From the NCBI GenBank assembly GCA_004154925.1, contig QJNS01000015.1:372001-436000 (forward strand): a stretch of DNA of 64,000 nucleotides. Reading direction: 5' to 3'. Both the position numbers and the translations under genes were made by a program. The notes under the pieces are model-generated. The model worked only from the letters and a program-made list of their open reading frames with translations, was not told the DNA's origin and made no database searches. The DNA comes from Monosporascus cannonballus. Taxonomy: Eukaryota > Ascomycota > Sordariomycetes > Xylariales. Of this stretch, positions 47,920 to 60,900 are shown in pieces; position 1 is the stretch's first letter; each line of letters starts with the position of its first letter.

Positions 47920-49783
47920 ACGCATTATACAAGTGAGCTGGATATATAAATAAACCGGATACTTTTTTAGCATTTTGCGATAATAAATTTAAATAAAATA
48001 ATTATAATGCAGTAAACTAATTCAAATTAATTGGATTTTTTATTCCTAAACGTATTTATAGCTTTTTTACGAATACGCGCATTATGTTCGAGTTTGTTAT
48101 AAACGTTATATTTTTGTTTTTTTGCCGAAACCTTTTTGCGACGATTATTTTTAGCCGTTATTATTTACGATTATTTATTACTATTTTCTTTCGTAATTAT
48201 AAAAGTTTATACCTCCTTTATAATAAGTGTTTTTTCTTTTTAAAAACGTATAGTTTTAATTTTTTAACGTTTAATAAAAATATAATTCGTTTCGCGAAAG
48301 TAATTATTTTTTTTCTGAAAAAAAAACGATTTGTATAAAAGTATTACGTTTTTTTTATTTAAACATTAACCGATTTAATTGTTTTTGTTAGCGAATTACG
48401 TTGGTGGTTTTTATTATTAATTTTTTGTAAATATCGTTCTTATCAAATTGTTTTAATAATATTCTTAAAAGTTTTTGCAGATAGAAAAATAACAAAATTA
48501 ATAAAAATAAACGGCGAAACGGTTAATATAGATATAACTAAAACTTTTAGCTAGAAAAGGATGCGATTAGGATCGAATAGAACAAATATTGCTTTTGCAA
48601 ATCCGGATTTGATATTATCGGTCGTTATAGCAGCTTTAAACGTATTACAAAAACCGGCGATAAAATCCTCCTTAGCAATATAGATAACGTATCGCCGTAT
48701 AAGATTTTCGATATATAGCGAATAAGCGCGTTTTAATACTGAAAAACAGGAAACGCTAAAAAGTTGACATCGATAAAAGAAATAGGCAGATATATAAAGC
48801 GTAATAATGCTGTTATTCGTATATTAATTTTCGAATTCGATTAAATAATAGTTTTTGTAACCGTTAAGAATTAAAAAACGTTTTGAATTTTTAATGCGCG
48901 TTTTAATATGTTTGTCGAAATATTTAATCCATTTTAAACTTAGTTTATTTATTATTTAGCTGTTTTCGTTTATAGTAAAGTTTTAATCGGTTAAAAGTGA
49001 GCTATTAGCGAATTGGCGAAAAAGGTGGTTTTTCGCAGTAAAGATAATAAATAAAGGTAAAGCCTAGCTTGGAAAGTCGACGGCTTATATTATTATAAAG
49101 TATTTTCAATTTTTTGCCAGGCATATTTAAGTTTTTTACGGTTTTTAATACTAATAATAACCATATTTACTGCTATAAAAATGCGATTAAAAATTCTATT
49201 TCGTCGAAATTATAAATATTTTGTTTGCGATATTATATTTTACCATTATAGCTCGTATGAATTTAAAATATTTCCGAAATATTTCTAGATTTTCGTATAA
49301 AACCTTTTAATAATTTTTTCGTTAATTTAAACGTATTTTTAGTTTTTTTAACCGTTTAATAAAGTTAAATGCCTACTTAATTCCAACGCGTATTACGATA
49401 TATTGCGCAAATAGTAAATTCGTCATATTTTTAACGTACTAAAGCCGGATAGGAAACGTTTGCGTATTTAGGTTAAGGATTTTTTCGATAATCGATTTTT
49501 TTTTCGTCGATGTTAATTTTTGTAAAGGAGCAATAATATCGGTTCGGGCGCGTATATTGTTATATCGTGTTTTTAATGTAAAATATAAGATATTACAGAT
49601 AGAATTAAGCTCTTTATAACTAATTTTCCAGTTCTTTTTTGCTTAAACAGCTAGGTTTATTTTCGATTTTTTAGGCCGTTCTATATTATGGTTATTGAGA
49701 AATAAGTAATTGAAGTTAGATGGTAGAATTTTAAAAAAAAGTGTCTAGCTTATTTATATATCCAGCTCACTTGTGTAGTACGT
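47920..49783 (-). mobile_element. Fot1/pogo-family DNA transposon, RIP-inactivated
   Basis: This 1864-bp element has ~50-bp terminal inverted repeats. Each begins ACG.A.TA.ACAAGTGAGC and continues with TGGATATATAAATAA. TA flanks both sides (47918-47919 and 49784-49785), the target duplication of Tc1/mariner/pogo transposons. The transposase remnant runs on the minus strand through most of the interior. Length, TIR length and protein motifs all fit Fot1-like elements of filamentous fungi. Both TIRs carry transitions relative to each other. Confidence 0.9.
48000..49690 (-). pseudogene. Fot1/pogo transposase remnant (DDE, CENP-B type HTH)
   Basis: The minus strand preserves, in order, an HTH segment (RTDIIAPLQKLTSTKKK, IEKILNLNTQTFP), a linker (RVGIK.AFNFIKRLKKLKIRLN), the first catalytic block IYNFDEIEF-like with its Asp intact, and PPFVIFAG-like text. 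The second block reads LILNGYKNY instead of LILDGHGSH, so the second catalytic Asp has become Asn by a transition. A tail SVLKRAYSLYIENLIRRY..IAKEDFIAGF and FDPNRI follows. TAA/TAG stops lie at former Gln/Trp codons. A plus-strand frame at 48084-48338 is a shadow of this gene. Confidence 0.85.
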
Positions 49784-49785
49784 TA

Positions 49786-50560
49786 TAAGAAATATCAGAA
49801 ATTAATAATAAAATATCTAAGAGAAAACAGGTTTATTTTATATCGATTTTTACTAGATTTGCAATATTTATACTTAAAATTATATCTTTAAAATTTTCTA
49901 ATTAATATAAATACGAATTTTTGATAAGTATTATATATAAACTTATTTTTATAGTATTATCAAATATATATTTTTAAAACTTCTATTTTTAGTGCTGTGG
50001 TTATTACTTAAATTAAAAAGATTAATAGATTAGATCGAAAAGCCAAGTTTATAAAAGAGATAATAATTAATAAATTGTATTATTAAATGAATAATCTTTT
50101 TATAAAAGCTCGATTTAAACTTGTTACTAAAGTTTTTTTAAAATCTTTTAAATTATAAAAATCGAAACAAATATAGTTTAATAAAACTGGATTAAAACCC
50201 TGTATGAAATACATTTAACAGATTAAAATTATTTCATTTTATAAATACTTTTAAAATATATTATTATAATTTTTAATACTATAAAAATGTTAAACTTAAA
50301 AGTATTATCAAATATTTTGAACTTAAGAACTGTTTTAAACGTAATATAATATTATAGCCGTAGTATTTGAATATCTTACTAAGGTATACACTAATCGGAT
50401 ATCTAGGATTCAGTTTTTATTTTGGTATCTTATTAATAAAAAAGGTAAAACTTTTCAACACTAGTATCTTTACATAGGATATGAGGTTTTTCGGCGTTAG
50501 TTGATACATTATTAAATACACTAAACTTTGTATTTAAATTTAATTTGCTTTTTCGAATTT
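49786..50560. other. AT-rich DNA, nothing recognised
   Basis: No gene, repeat pair or RNA signature is visible between the Fot1 element and the next block. Confidence 0.5.
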
Positions 50561-53500
50561 AATTTATTTTAACTTCACTATATCATATGTGCTAAATATC
50601 GTATTTCTACGTGTTAGCACTACTTACTTTATTTATATATTTGGTTTTTTTTTCGATTTTTAAAACTTTTTTCTTTTTTATTTGTTTGACTTTTTATTAA
50701 ATTACTCATAATACTCTATACGGTTATTGTCGTACTTATCGTACTTATCGTCGTTATCGTCGCTATTATTCCAGGTTTTACTCTAATTCTTAATACGATA
50801 ATATTCGTTATATTAGTTATGTAGAGAATTATTAAAGTTTTTTAATTTAATTTTTATGTCTTTTAAATATTAATATTAATATATTACGGATTATGAAATT
50901 TGCAATCATTATTATATTAAAGGCTCGCTTTTTTATCGTTTTCGTCGTTCTCGATAATCTTCTTTTGCTTTTACTAAAGGATATTTCCCGTATTTTACGT
51001 TTCGTTTTCGTAAATTCAATTAAACAAATCGTAAAAACACTTTTCTTTAGTATTTGTTCTTTAACTTCTTTTAAGATAAATATCTTTATTAATATTATTA
51101 TAAATCGTTTTTCATCATATTTAAATTTGTTTCTAACGGTTATCGCTATTATTTTAAATATCCGTACGTATTTTACTGATTTGTCTAAATAATAAGAGTA
51201 ATCGTTTTATAAATTATTAAATCAAAAAATTTATTAACTAAGCCGATAAAACTCGGTATATTTTCATTATTTTCGTTAAAGATTTAAATTTTATTTTTTA
51301 TTTTCTGTTAATACACTTTATTAGTTTAATAATTAAATTGCGCGTATTATTATTATTAATAACGTTTGGTTAGATTTCGGCGTTATCGCTACACGTAATT
51401 ATATTATATATATTTTAATTATTCTGATCTTTCAACAATCTAATCATAATATTTTTATTTGTCATTCTCTTTAATATTTGTAATTACTGAAATCGGTCAA
51501 GTGTTTTTTATTTTATAAAAATTTGGAATATTTGTACGTTTAATTTCTTATTTAAATATAATATTATTTTATATCTTATAAAACTTCAAATCTTTATCTA
51601 TTAGCTTATTCGCTATAAGGTTAAAAAACGCGTTTTTGTCGATAAGATTTATAATTAACGTCCTATTCATAATATTAATAATTTAATAAATCAACTTTGT
51701 AATATTTATATTCGAATTTTTAAAAGCTAGAATTTAGTAATAATATAGATAATGTTTTATATATGGTGAAAGATATTCTCTTAAATTTTAATATTTTTTT
51801 ACTGTAGTTTATATCTCGATTTTTCGATAAAAGGCGTTTGTTAATTACTTAACTTAGTTTTAATAAATATTAACGATTCTGAAAACCCAAAAGATTATTA
51901 ACGTATAAACGTTTGAGCTTTGAATTTCGATTTTTTTCCCATTGGATGTTTTATTTAATTAATAATCGATTTAATTAAAGGCGTTTACAGTTATTGTAAA
52001 TCGAGTTTTTCGTTACGTTTTACTTACGAAAAAAATTTGATAATATTCGAGTTATATTTTATTAACATAAATATAATATTTAATTAAAAACATTTATTAT
52101 TATTTATACTTTTTAAAAAACGAAATTAAGGACTTCCGCTTTATTATTTAAGATATTTATTTTCTTTATCTTTACATATAAGGATTTTTTAATTTTTGTA
52201 AAAACATTTTTTTTTCTTTTTAATTTACTTTTACAAGGTTTGTAAATTTTTATTAATTAAATAAATATATAGTAATTTCTGATTAAGAAAATATATTTTC
52301 TATATAGATTTATCGATAACTAAAAACTTTTTTAATATCTAAATATTTATTTCTAATACTTGTATATTTGTTTGTGTATTAAAAGAACATTATCTACTAT
52401 TATATAATAAATATATAATAACAACATAAAAACAACATCTCATTTTCCGGCTATATATATGTAAGAATTGAATAAACGGGTCTAAACTATCTTATATATA
52501 CGTATTTTTCTATATAGGCAAAGTAATTTTAGACGTATTAATATTTTTATTAATTTTGAAATTTACCTACTTTACGCTATTATTTTAAGCCCTCGCTAAA
52601 AAGCGTCCCTTGCAGCCACCTTTAATTATTGTTTTATTACTAGCATTTCTAAAGATATCTCTTTTTTTTCCAGGAAATCTTAGCGAACTTTTAAAAAAGA
52701 GAATAATTTAAGGGGGGTTGAGTTTAGAAATAAGTAAAGAAATAACTTTTAATTAAGATTGGAACTTATAAAATCGATTTTTTATTTTTTAATCTAATCA
52801 GAGGCTTTTTCTATTAACTCTCATATTTTTTTAAACTTAGATAAGGTATATATTGTTATCAGGGGTTTTAAATAATCGTTTATATAAAAATATACGTTAT
52901 TGTAATTTAATATTAACTTCTTAGGTATGTCCGAATTAAAATAAAAGATAAATTCTTTTCTATTAATAATTATCGTTACTATTAACTAGAAATTTTCTTT
53001 AACTTCATTTTTTTAATAATCTTAGTCCCGTAATATAGCCGCCGATATAAGTTAAACGTCTTTTGGTTTTATATAAATATCGTTAAATCATTGATTTATT
53101 TCTTATTCTAATAATATTTAGATACAATCTCTTCATATTAGAATAATAAAGATTTTTGTGAGTTTTTATACCATCTTTTTAATTACGTAGAAATAGGAAA
53201 TGCCGTCTTCATATTTTCTGCGGATAATATAATGTTATTAAAAATTAAATTTGCTAATTTTCGTAAAAGTTCTTACGAATTTAGATAGTACTTAAGGTAT
53301 ATAAAATAAACGGATGTGGCGGATAATTTAAATCAGCCCGTATTATCGGCAAGTAAATTTTCTAGGATTAGTTTTAAAAAGTTTTCTCGTATATTAGGTA
53401 AGGTTTATATAATACTGGTAATTCTTGCTTCAAGATTTAAAAAGTAGTTTAATTATTTGTTAAAAAGTTAACTAGTTATAACCGCTTTAGATATGTCTCG

Positions 53501-54100
53501 AATAATAAAATTAAAAAGTAATTTTAAATCATTTCTTGTTAATGCTTAATTAGGTATTCCTGTTTAAAATATTTAGCTCTATAATATAATTTATAAAGCT
53601 ATTATATAAATATTTAATCAATATCTAGATTTGTTTTACTATATATTATAGGATATTCTAGTTATTCATAGCCTTATATGCTTAATTTATATTCACGTTA
53701 TATCTATTATTAGTTGGTTTATTCCTTTATATTGGTTTGCTCTTATACGAATTGATTTTTGTTATTTAGAATAAGAAATACTACAACTAACCCTTTTTAA
53801 TATTGCCGATTTATCGATTATTATAATATGTTTTTAACCGCATAATGTTAATAAAACAAGATTTTATCGTGAATAAAGTAATTAACGCAATAATTATTAA
53901 CGTTGTAGAAAAGAATTCAATAATTTTGAAATCGTTTTTATTAACTTTACGACAAGTAATAACATATAGTATATATATATAGAATATGAAAATAAAGTGC
54001 CGTGAATGAAATAGTTTCTGTAGAATTGCTACTCTTACGAACAACGGATATCGCATATTTCGAATTTCGCAGCATGGTATTTTAGTTGATAGTAACTTGA
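50560..54100 (+). mobile_element. Possible decayed non-LTR (LINE-like) retrotransposon region
   Basis: The base composition suggests plus-strand coding that has decayed. The best hint is at about 53690-53780, reading HVISIISWFIPLYWFALIRIDF. Its spacing resembles the C-terminal segment of fungal LINE proteins (HTISLLRTGHIPLNSYLYRI-like). The largest open frame, 50893-51192 plus (99 aa), contains no motif I can name. I did not find an FADD-type reverse transcriptase box, a poly(A) tail or target duplication, so ends and class are uncertain. Confidence 0.25.
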
Positions 54101-56770
54101 AAATCGTGAAACGATCGAATTATAAGACTAGCGAAGGCTTATAAAGGCTTTTATACACACTTAAGGTTTATCTTTAAAGTTTATCCTCAAAGTTTACTGC
54201 GCAAAGCTTAATCTTTCGTAAATCGTATTATTTAACTTTGCTGAACTGTGTAACGAGTATAAGATTTATTATACTTAAAAGTTATACCTAATTATTTAAC
54301 TTTAAAATAAAGTTTAATAAAATTCAAGTATAATTTTTAAGCATAATAACTACAAATTAATTATCGTATTCGAAATTACTAAATTTAATATTTATCGTAT
54401 AAACTGTATTACATAGTAGTTTTAATATATGTAACTTAATTTAAACAGTGTATTATAAATTTGAATATAATATAATATTTTATAATGTTTTATAATACAA
54501 TAATCGATTAAAATATTTATATAAAACAGATATAAAGTAATGATATAATTGGTTAAATTGTTTAAATTATTTTTGAAATAAAATAAAATATTATAATTAT
54601 ATAAAAGATATATTTAGAAATTAATAGAATTTCGATATAATATTAAGTCGGATTTCGTTCGATTTAATATTTTAACTAAATTATATTTTATGTAAATCTT
54701 AGTATTTAATCGATTGGAATATCATATTAATTAGAACCGTATTATTAAATTTACATATTTTAGTTTTATATAAATTAAAGTATATTATTTTATTATATCT
54801 ACTCTTCTGTAATTAATTATATTTTTAACAGCATATTTATTAAATAATATAATAAACAGTTAAAATAGGGGCGATAATATATAAAAATCAGAGTTATAAT
54901 AATAAATTTATTTAAAACGTTGTTATATATTGCAATATAAAAATAGAAATATAGGTAAATGTTATAGTAAATTAGTGTAAATTAATCGATAAATAAAAAA
55001 TAAAATAATAAAAAACGAAAATTTCGAAATACACAAGATCGATCAAAATATTTAATAAGAATTAATTAAAAACTTCAAAAATGGAGTTTTTGTAAAAACT
55101 ATAAAAAGTATTAATTTTTTTAAAAAAAAAATAAAACAAAAACGCTTTATATAACGCAAATACAAGCTCGTAAGTTCATACGCATTAAGAAATTATAAGT
55201 TGTTAAAAACTTGATCTTAAATATTAAATATAAATTGCGAAAATAAACAAATTAATACTTTATTAATCCAATAATCTGTTTGAACAAAATATATTAATCA
55301 GTTATTTAGATTTCATAGCAGAGTTAATATTAATAAAAGAATAATTATTCATATTATCGCTATTAGAATATAAAGAAATAAATGTATATAGTAAAATCTT
55401 AGAAATTAATTATCGATTAATATATAAAGATATATTACAAACCCGGAGTTAAGCATAATATATATAATTCAAGTAAAGATTTTTTACTATATTCATTTTC
55501 TTTTAAAATCATGCGGAATTGCTTAATCGTTATACTAATTAATGCATTTATTATTTTATAATTTTGAAAAATTAAATTAAGAATAATGCAATGCAAAATA
55601 GAAATAACAAGATATTTCCGAATTAATCTTATAATAATTGATTATATACAAATTGACAACTTAATTTAAGTTATGAAGAATCGAGGTATATATTATATTT
55701 AAATATATTGTCATTAAATTTTTCAAAATATAAAACTCTGAATTTAATAATAAATAAATATGTTATCTTTAACTATATATGTTTATTTATTTATAACGAA
55801 ATCTAATAAAGAGATATAAAGTTTAAAAAGATATTAAGGAATAAGCAACGTATAAGTAATAGAAATACGACCGTTTAATTAACGTTATTACGAATTAAAA
55901 TAATTAATAATATATATAAGTTTTAAATCTTTTAAAATACTTTAAACAAATAGGTTAAAAACGATTCAAATATTAAACTGATGTAATTAAATTACATTAA
56001 TTTCGACAATTAATATTGCTAAAATATCTTATTTGTTTCATCAAATATATGTGTATTAAATTATAAATAAAACAAATACTTTCCTATAATTAAAATACTA
56101 AGTAAATGATAACAATAAATATAAACGGCCGAAGGAATTCTTTCACTTTTAAATATATAAATTAAATATTTTAAAACCTTAAGAAAAATTAAAATAAAAT
56201 AATAAATTAGTAACATCTTTTTTCACAATTTAGAAATCGTATATATTAAAAATCGAAAACATCAACTGTAGTCTAAGATGTACTACAAACTAATATATTA
56301 TTTTATAATATTACAATAAAGACTAACCGAATATAGGCCGCTTGATATTTAAGCCAAATATTGCAAAATAAAAAAAGAAAAATAAAAAATAAACGCATAA
56401 TATTACGTTTTAAAATAATAGCTTTAAAAAGGTACTTCAAAATAACCGGTTCAAATAAAGAAAAAGATTTTCGAAAAAAGCCTTCTATCGCCGAATAAGT
56501 TCCAATCGATATAACTTTTTTTAATTTAATTTTTTTTAAAAAAATTCAAAAATATTTTAATTTATTAAAATCATCGATACCTTTGAAAATGACGTTCACA
56601 AAATAAATTATAAAATTACTTTTTGATGTAAAAATAAGAACATAATACCAAAAATGTAATAATTTGTTACTATATAAATAGTTATTATTTTTAATGATTT
56701 AAGGAACTTAAAAATATTATTGAAATAAAAATAAGTATTAAATTTATTTCGGTTAAATAATATTAAATAA
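54101..56770. other. AT-rich DNA without recognisable gene
   Basis: Stops are dense and no repeats could be aligned. At 54100-54240 short AAGGCTTATAAAGGCTT and AAGTTTA/AAAGTTT echoes occur but no unit of useful length. Confidence 0.55.
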
Positions 56771-56779
56771 TTAATATTG

Positions 56780-57010
56780 GGTGTTATAGTCTGAGCAACG
56801 TAAGGATGGTGCGAGGTCTTATACAGCTGTAAGCATCAGGATGATTGCCGCAATTGCGATCATTCTACTGATTTGGTGCTTTGGTGGCGTAATCGCGTGA
56901 TATTAGGAGCGCCGAGGCGATGGAGGAATTCGAACGTCTTGAGCGAGAACAGAAACAGTTGACGGCTAAGATGGTCGCGTCGGTGCCGATCACGGCTCTC
57001 TCCGACTAGA
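56780..57010 (+). other. Unmutated GC-rich patch with a 38-codon coding-like tail
   Basis: About 230 bp keep near 50% GC inside strongly AT-rich DNA. The plus strand has a frame that opens after a TAA near 56890 and ends TAG at 57007-57009, containing SAEAMEEFERLEREQKQL then TAKMVASVPITALSD. It starts either upstream or at the ATG near 56920. The Glu/Arg/Gln-rich helix looks like the C-terminal end of a real protein, perhaps a gene or element truncated on its left. No family was recognised. Confidence 0.4.
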
Positions 57011-57050
57011 CCAGTTTTAATATTCCTAATTGGTTAACCGTTAATTTAAA

Positions 57051-57076
57051 CGTTCCGTGGGAACGCCTCCGGCGTT
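57051..57076. other. Two overlapping hairpins
   Basis: CGTTCC-GTG-GGAACG (57051-57065) and AACGCC-TCC-GGCGTT (57062-57076) are perfect 6-bp stems with 3-nt loops. They share four bases, so only one can form at a time. They lie between the unmutated patch and the Ty3 fragment. Confidence 0.5.
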
Positions 57077-57786
57077 AGTGAAAGTTTTTCAATAAGCGCT
57101 AGGTATTTATAAGACTTTTTGCGAATTTCTAGATGTTCTCGAAGATCTTATATTACTTTTATTTGAATAAATAATGCATAAATTCGTCTTTTGTTTTCAC
57201 ATGTTAAGAATTCTTTTCCATTTCGTATATTATTTCGTTTTTTGTTTTCATAACATTTTATTCAGTATAGAATTTGAGGTTATTTATTATTAATTCAAAT
57301 AAGAAATTATTAAAAATAAAATAAAATTTAATTTTTGATAGAAGTTTTACCTAGTAAGTATTTTCTAGAATTTTCTTAATAATTTTATATATACTAATAT
57401 ATTTAAAAATACATTTTTCTTAAGCTTTTTTATGTCAATGTTTTTATCTTAAGGCAAATAAAATTTTCTTTTTCGAAAACTATTTGTTTAATTTCTTTAT
57501 TATAATACTTATTTATTTGGTTATATATAAACTTTAATTTTGTTTCTACTTTCTAATATAATTATTTACGCTATTTAGACGTAAATATTATTTTAACGTT
57601 AATAACTTATTATATATATTTTTATAAATATTTGATATAGAAATAAAATTAGCGTTGATTAAATTTATGTTCATATTTTTCGAATTATTAGTATTATAAG
57701 TTAATTACGTAATCAATAAAAATTTTAAGTTATTTATTTTATTTTTTAAGATAAAAAATAGCTGTAAGTTAGGGTAAAGTGATTTT
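57072..57786 (-). mobile_element. Fragment of a second Ty3 copy (integrase end), interrupted by the copia element
   Basis: This block aligns in the same orientation with about 5515-6200 of the Ty3 element at 4499-11186. Shared anchors include AGATGTT.TCG, TTTTGTTTTC.CAT, TTTCGAAA followed by TTATAATA.TTATTTATTTG, and TTTCTAATATAATT. It breaks off at the copia left LTR. I could not follow the Ty3 sequence beyond the right LTR at 63218, so the fragment may have been truncated already. Differences from the first copy are mostly transitions. Confidence 0.6.
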
Positions 57787-57951
57787 TATCAGATATAAGG
57801 GACATCAGCTATGTTGTTATATTCCGCTAAGTTATACGTACTATCGCACGCGTACAACTTTAAGTAGTTTAGCCACGGAACATACATAAGCCGATCAATA
57901 TGAGACCTTTTCGTATATAGAGAGCGTTCCGTATCTCCCAGCTAGCTAACA
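57787..57951 (-). repeat. 3' LTR of the copia-like element
   Basis: 165-bp direct repeat of 63054-63218. Preceded by ATTTT (57782-57786), the 5-bp target duplication. The internal side carries TACCCCCTTAACGCC, a minus-strand polypurine tract ending AAGGGGGTA directly before the LTR tip TGTTAGCTAGC, so the element reads on the minus strand. The central ~100 bp are well preserved. Confidence 0.85.
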
Positions 57952-60900
57952 TACCCCCTTAACGCCTTAAAGTATTTACGGCGTTAATTGTTATATTTTA
58001 TTATTTTCTAAAGATAAAATTATTTATTTTACTTTTCTTTTAATAATTATCTCCTTCTAATAAATTAATTTCTTATTTGAAATATGTTTTAAAGTTTTTT
58101 CCCCGTTAATTTAGAGCTTTTATAATATTTATTAATTTTAATTACCTTTTAAAATATTTTAAAACTTTTAATAACAAAGTTTTAATTAATTTATTCATTA
58201 ATATATTGCTGATAAGCGTATAATTTATTTTAATTTAATCTTTTTTTAGTACTTTTTGCAATTAATAATTATATATATTTACGTATTATAACTTTATTTT
58301 TAAAAAGGCGATAGCGGCGTTAATTAGCTATATAATTTATTAATTATCGTATTACTTATTTAGAAATTCCGTATTTAGACTAATTTCCAGTTTTTTAATT
58401 AATCGAAAATAGAATAAGGTTTTTTTTCCAACTTATATAAAAAATAATAATTCCGTTATAGTTATAAAAATAATTATTATATTTTACTTATTCGTCCGTT
58501 AATTCATTATTTTGCCAAATAGTTTTATAATGTAAATTTAGAAACTTCTTTAAATATCCGTATTATTTGCTAAAAAATATTATTTTAAATATTCATCGAA
58601 TTTATATTTTCGAACTAAAACGTTAACGTTTTGGTACCGAATAAGTATAATATGATTCGATTAATAGTTTTATAATATACGTTATTAACGTTGGAGTTAA
58701 ATTGGGCAAATCGGAATACTATAAAAATATGTTTGATTATGTATTACCTATAATATTTAAAATATAGACGATTTTTTTAATATTTGTTAATTAAGCTTAA
58801 ATAAGCTAAATCAAAATTTAGCAATAATATAACGTTTATTATAAACGTTTTTGGATAATTATTTAAACGTTTTTTAAAATTTAAATTAGAAAATTTATTT
58901 ATAAAATCCGATTAAAATAACCAAATCTTTTTATTAGGTTTATTTTTAATTATTTTAATTTCGAAAATGTATTATAAATTTTTATCTGTTATAATAATAT
59001 ATCGTTTCTTCATTTATTAGATTAATCAATTAATAAAAGTTTAGTGCTTTTTATTATATGTAATAATAATATTGTTTACGAAAAAAAAGAAATATATTTT
59101 AACGAATAAAATAATAAGGTTCGTAAAAAATAGGGCTTAATACTAAATCCTTTAATATGTTGATAAAATTTTTTATTAAAACAAAGTAATTTGTTTAATC
59201 GATATAATGCTTTCTTAATTAGAAATACCTTTTTACGTTATAAGTATCCTAAAGGTATTTTTATATATATTTCGTAAAATAACGTTATATTAACGAAAAC
59301 GTTTATAATATTATGTTGCTTAAGTTTTTAGTTAACCTTGGCCGCAGTAACGATTAAGGTTTAAAACGATTTTTAACGAATATAAATAGGTATAAATTGC
59401 TATAAGCGTTCTTTAGTTATTAATTATTTCGTATGACAAAACGGGTTTTATATTTCTATAGCTAACTATATTTATTAAATTTATAAACTTATACTTTTAT
59501 ATATTTTCAAACTTATTTCCTTTTAATACAAAACTAATTAATAATTTTCCAGGATTATATTTTCTTATAACTTTATAAGTAGATTTGTTCGATTTTGCAA
59601 AATACTTCTTTTAATAAATATATATTTAGTTTTTTTGTGGCTTTACGATAATGGCGATAAGTTATGCCTCTATATCCGGTTCTACAATCTAAGTATTTTT
59701 TGTATATTTTAATATTAAAGCTTTTTCGATTAAGATAACGAGTATTTTAGATAATTATTTTCTTTAAATTTCCGGAATTTACCGGCCGGTTATTATTCGT
59801 ACTTATAAAAAAACTAAATATCCTATATTAAATACGGTTTCTTACATTTTATATTCGTTTCGGATAATATTAGTTCGGTACCGAACATATAGAGAACTTA
59901 CATTTACGACCTGTAAAATATCTTCGTGTTTTACTGTTATTTTAAATTAAATAATATAAGAAAAGCTTAAAATTATCTTCATTTTTTTTGTCGATATAAT
60001 AATTATAACAGTTATTAGAGCAAACGTTAACAGTGGTGATAGTTTAAAGAACGGAAATAATTCGAATATAACAATGTATAAAAATAATTAATCCTTTGTA
60101 AATAAGCTTATTTGTTTCGATTCCCTATGTTTTATACGTTAATATCTTTTTAAAACCATTCTTTTTATTTAGCCGGTAATTAAATTATTTTGCTTAAAAA
60201 TTTGTTTTTTATAAATATAAAAGGTAATTATTAATTTAAAAAGACATTTTTGTTTATCGAAATAACTTTTATAATGAGTTTTTTATTATACATAAAAAGT
60301 TAGTTTTTAAATTTTTGATATTATTTAAAATATAGCCTTTTTGTTAAATTATACGTTTTGTATAACAATAACTTTATTAATTAACGGATTTCAAATTTCT
60401 TAAATATTTCTAAATCGATAACCGACGAAATAACCTATTTATGCTTTAAAATTTAACTTTTAAAATCTTTATTTTTTCTTTATAGCAGTAATTATTATAA
60501 CGTAAGTTATATAATTATATATTCGCAAATACAGTTATTAAAACCTTTAATTAAATATTGTTACAACGTTATTATAAATTAAATAAATATAATAAATTTT
60601 ATATAAATTTTGTTAAAAGAATACGTACTTAAAAATACGGTTATATATATATATATATATATTATCGCTATAAAAATATATACGATTAAGAACAAAAATA
60701 ATTTAACGTTATTTTATATCGTAATCGCTTTTTCCTTAATTATATCCTTTAAATGTTTTACGTTTCCGTTTTGAACTTGTATATATAATATTAAAGGTTT
60801 AAATTTATTATTAAAATAAAGCAACTAAAATGTATCTTTAAGTTAATAATTTTTTAAAATTTCGTTATCGCATTTAAATATTTATAGAAATATTTTATCC

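Noticed and set aside
48084..48338. 84-aa plus frame inside the Fot1 element
   Set aside because: Antisense shadow of the transposase remnant, Phe/Lys-rich from AT bias.
53811..54056. 81-aa minus frame
   Set aside because: AT-biased hydrophobic translation in decayed DNA, opposite the only LINE-like hint.
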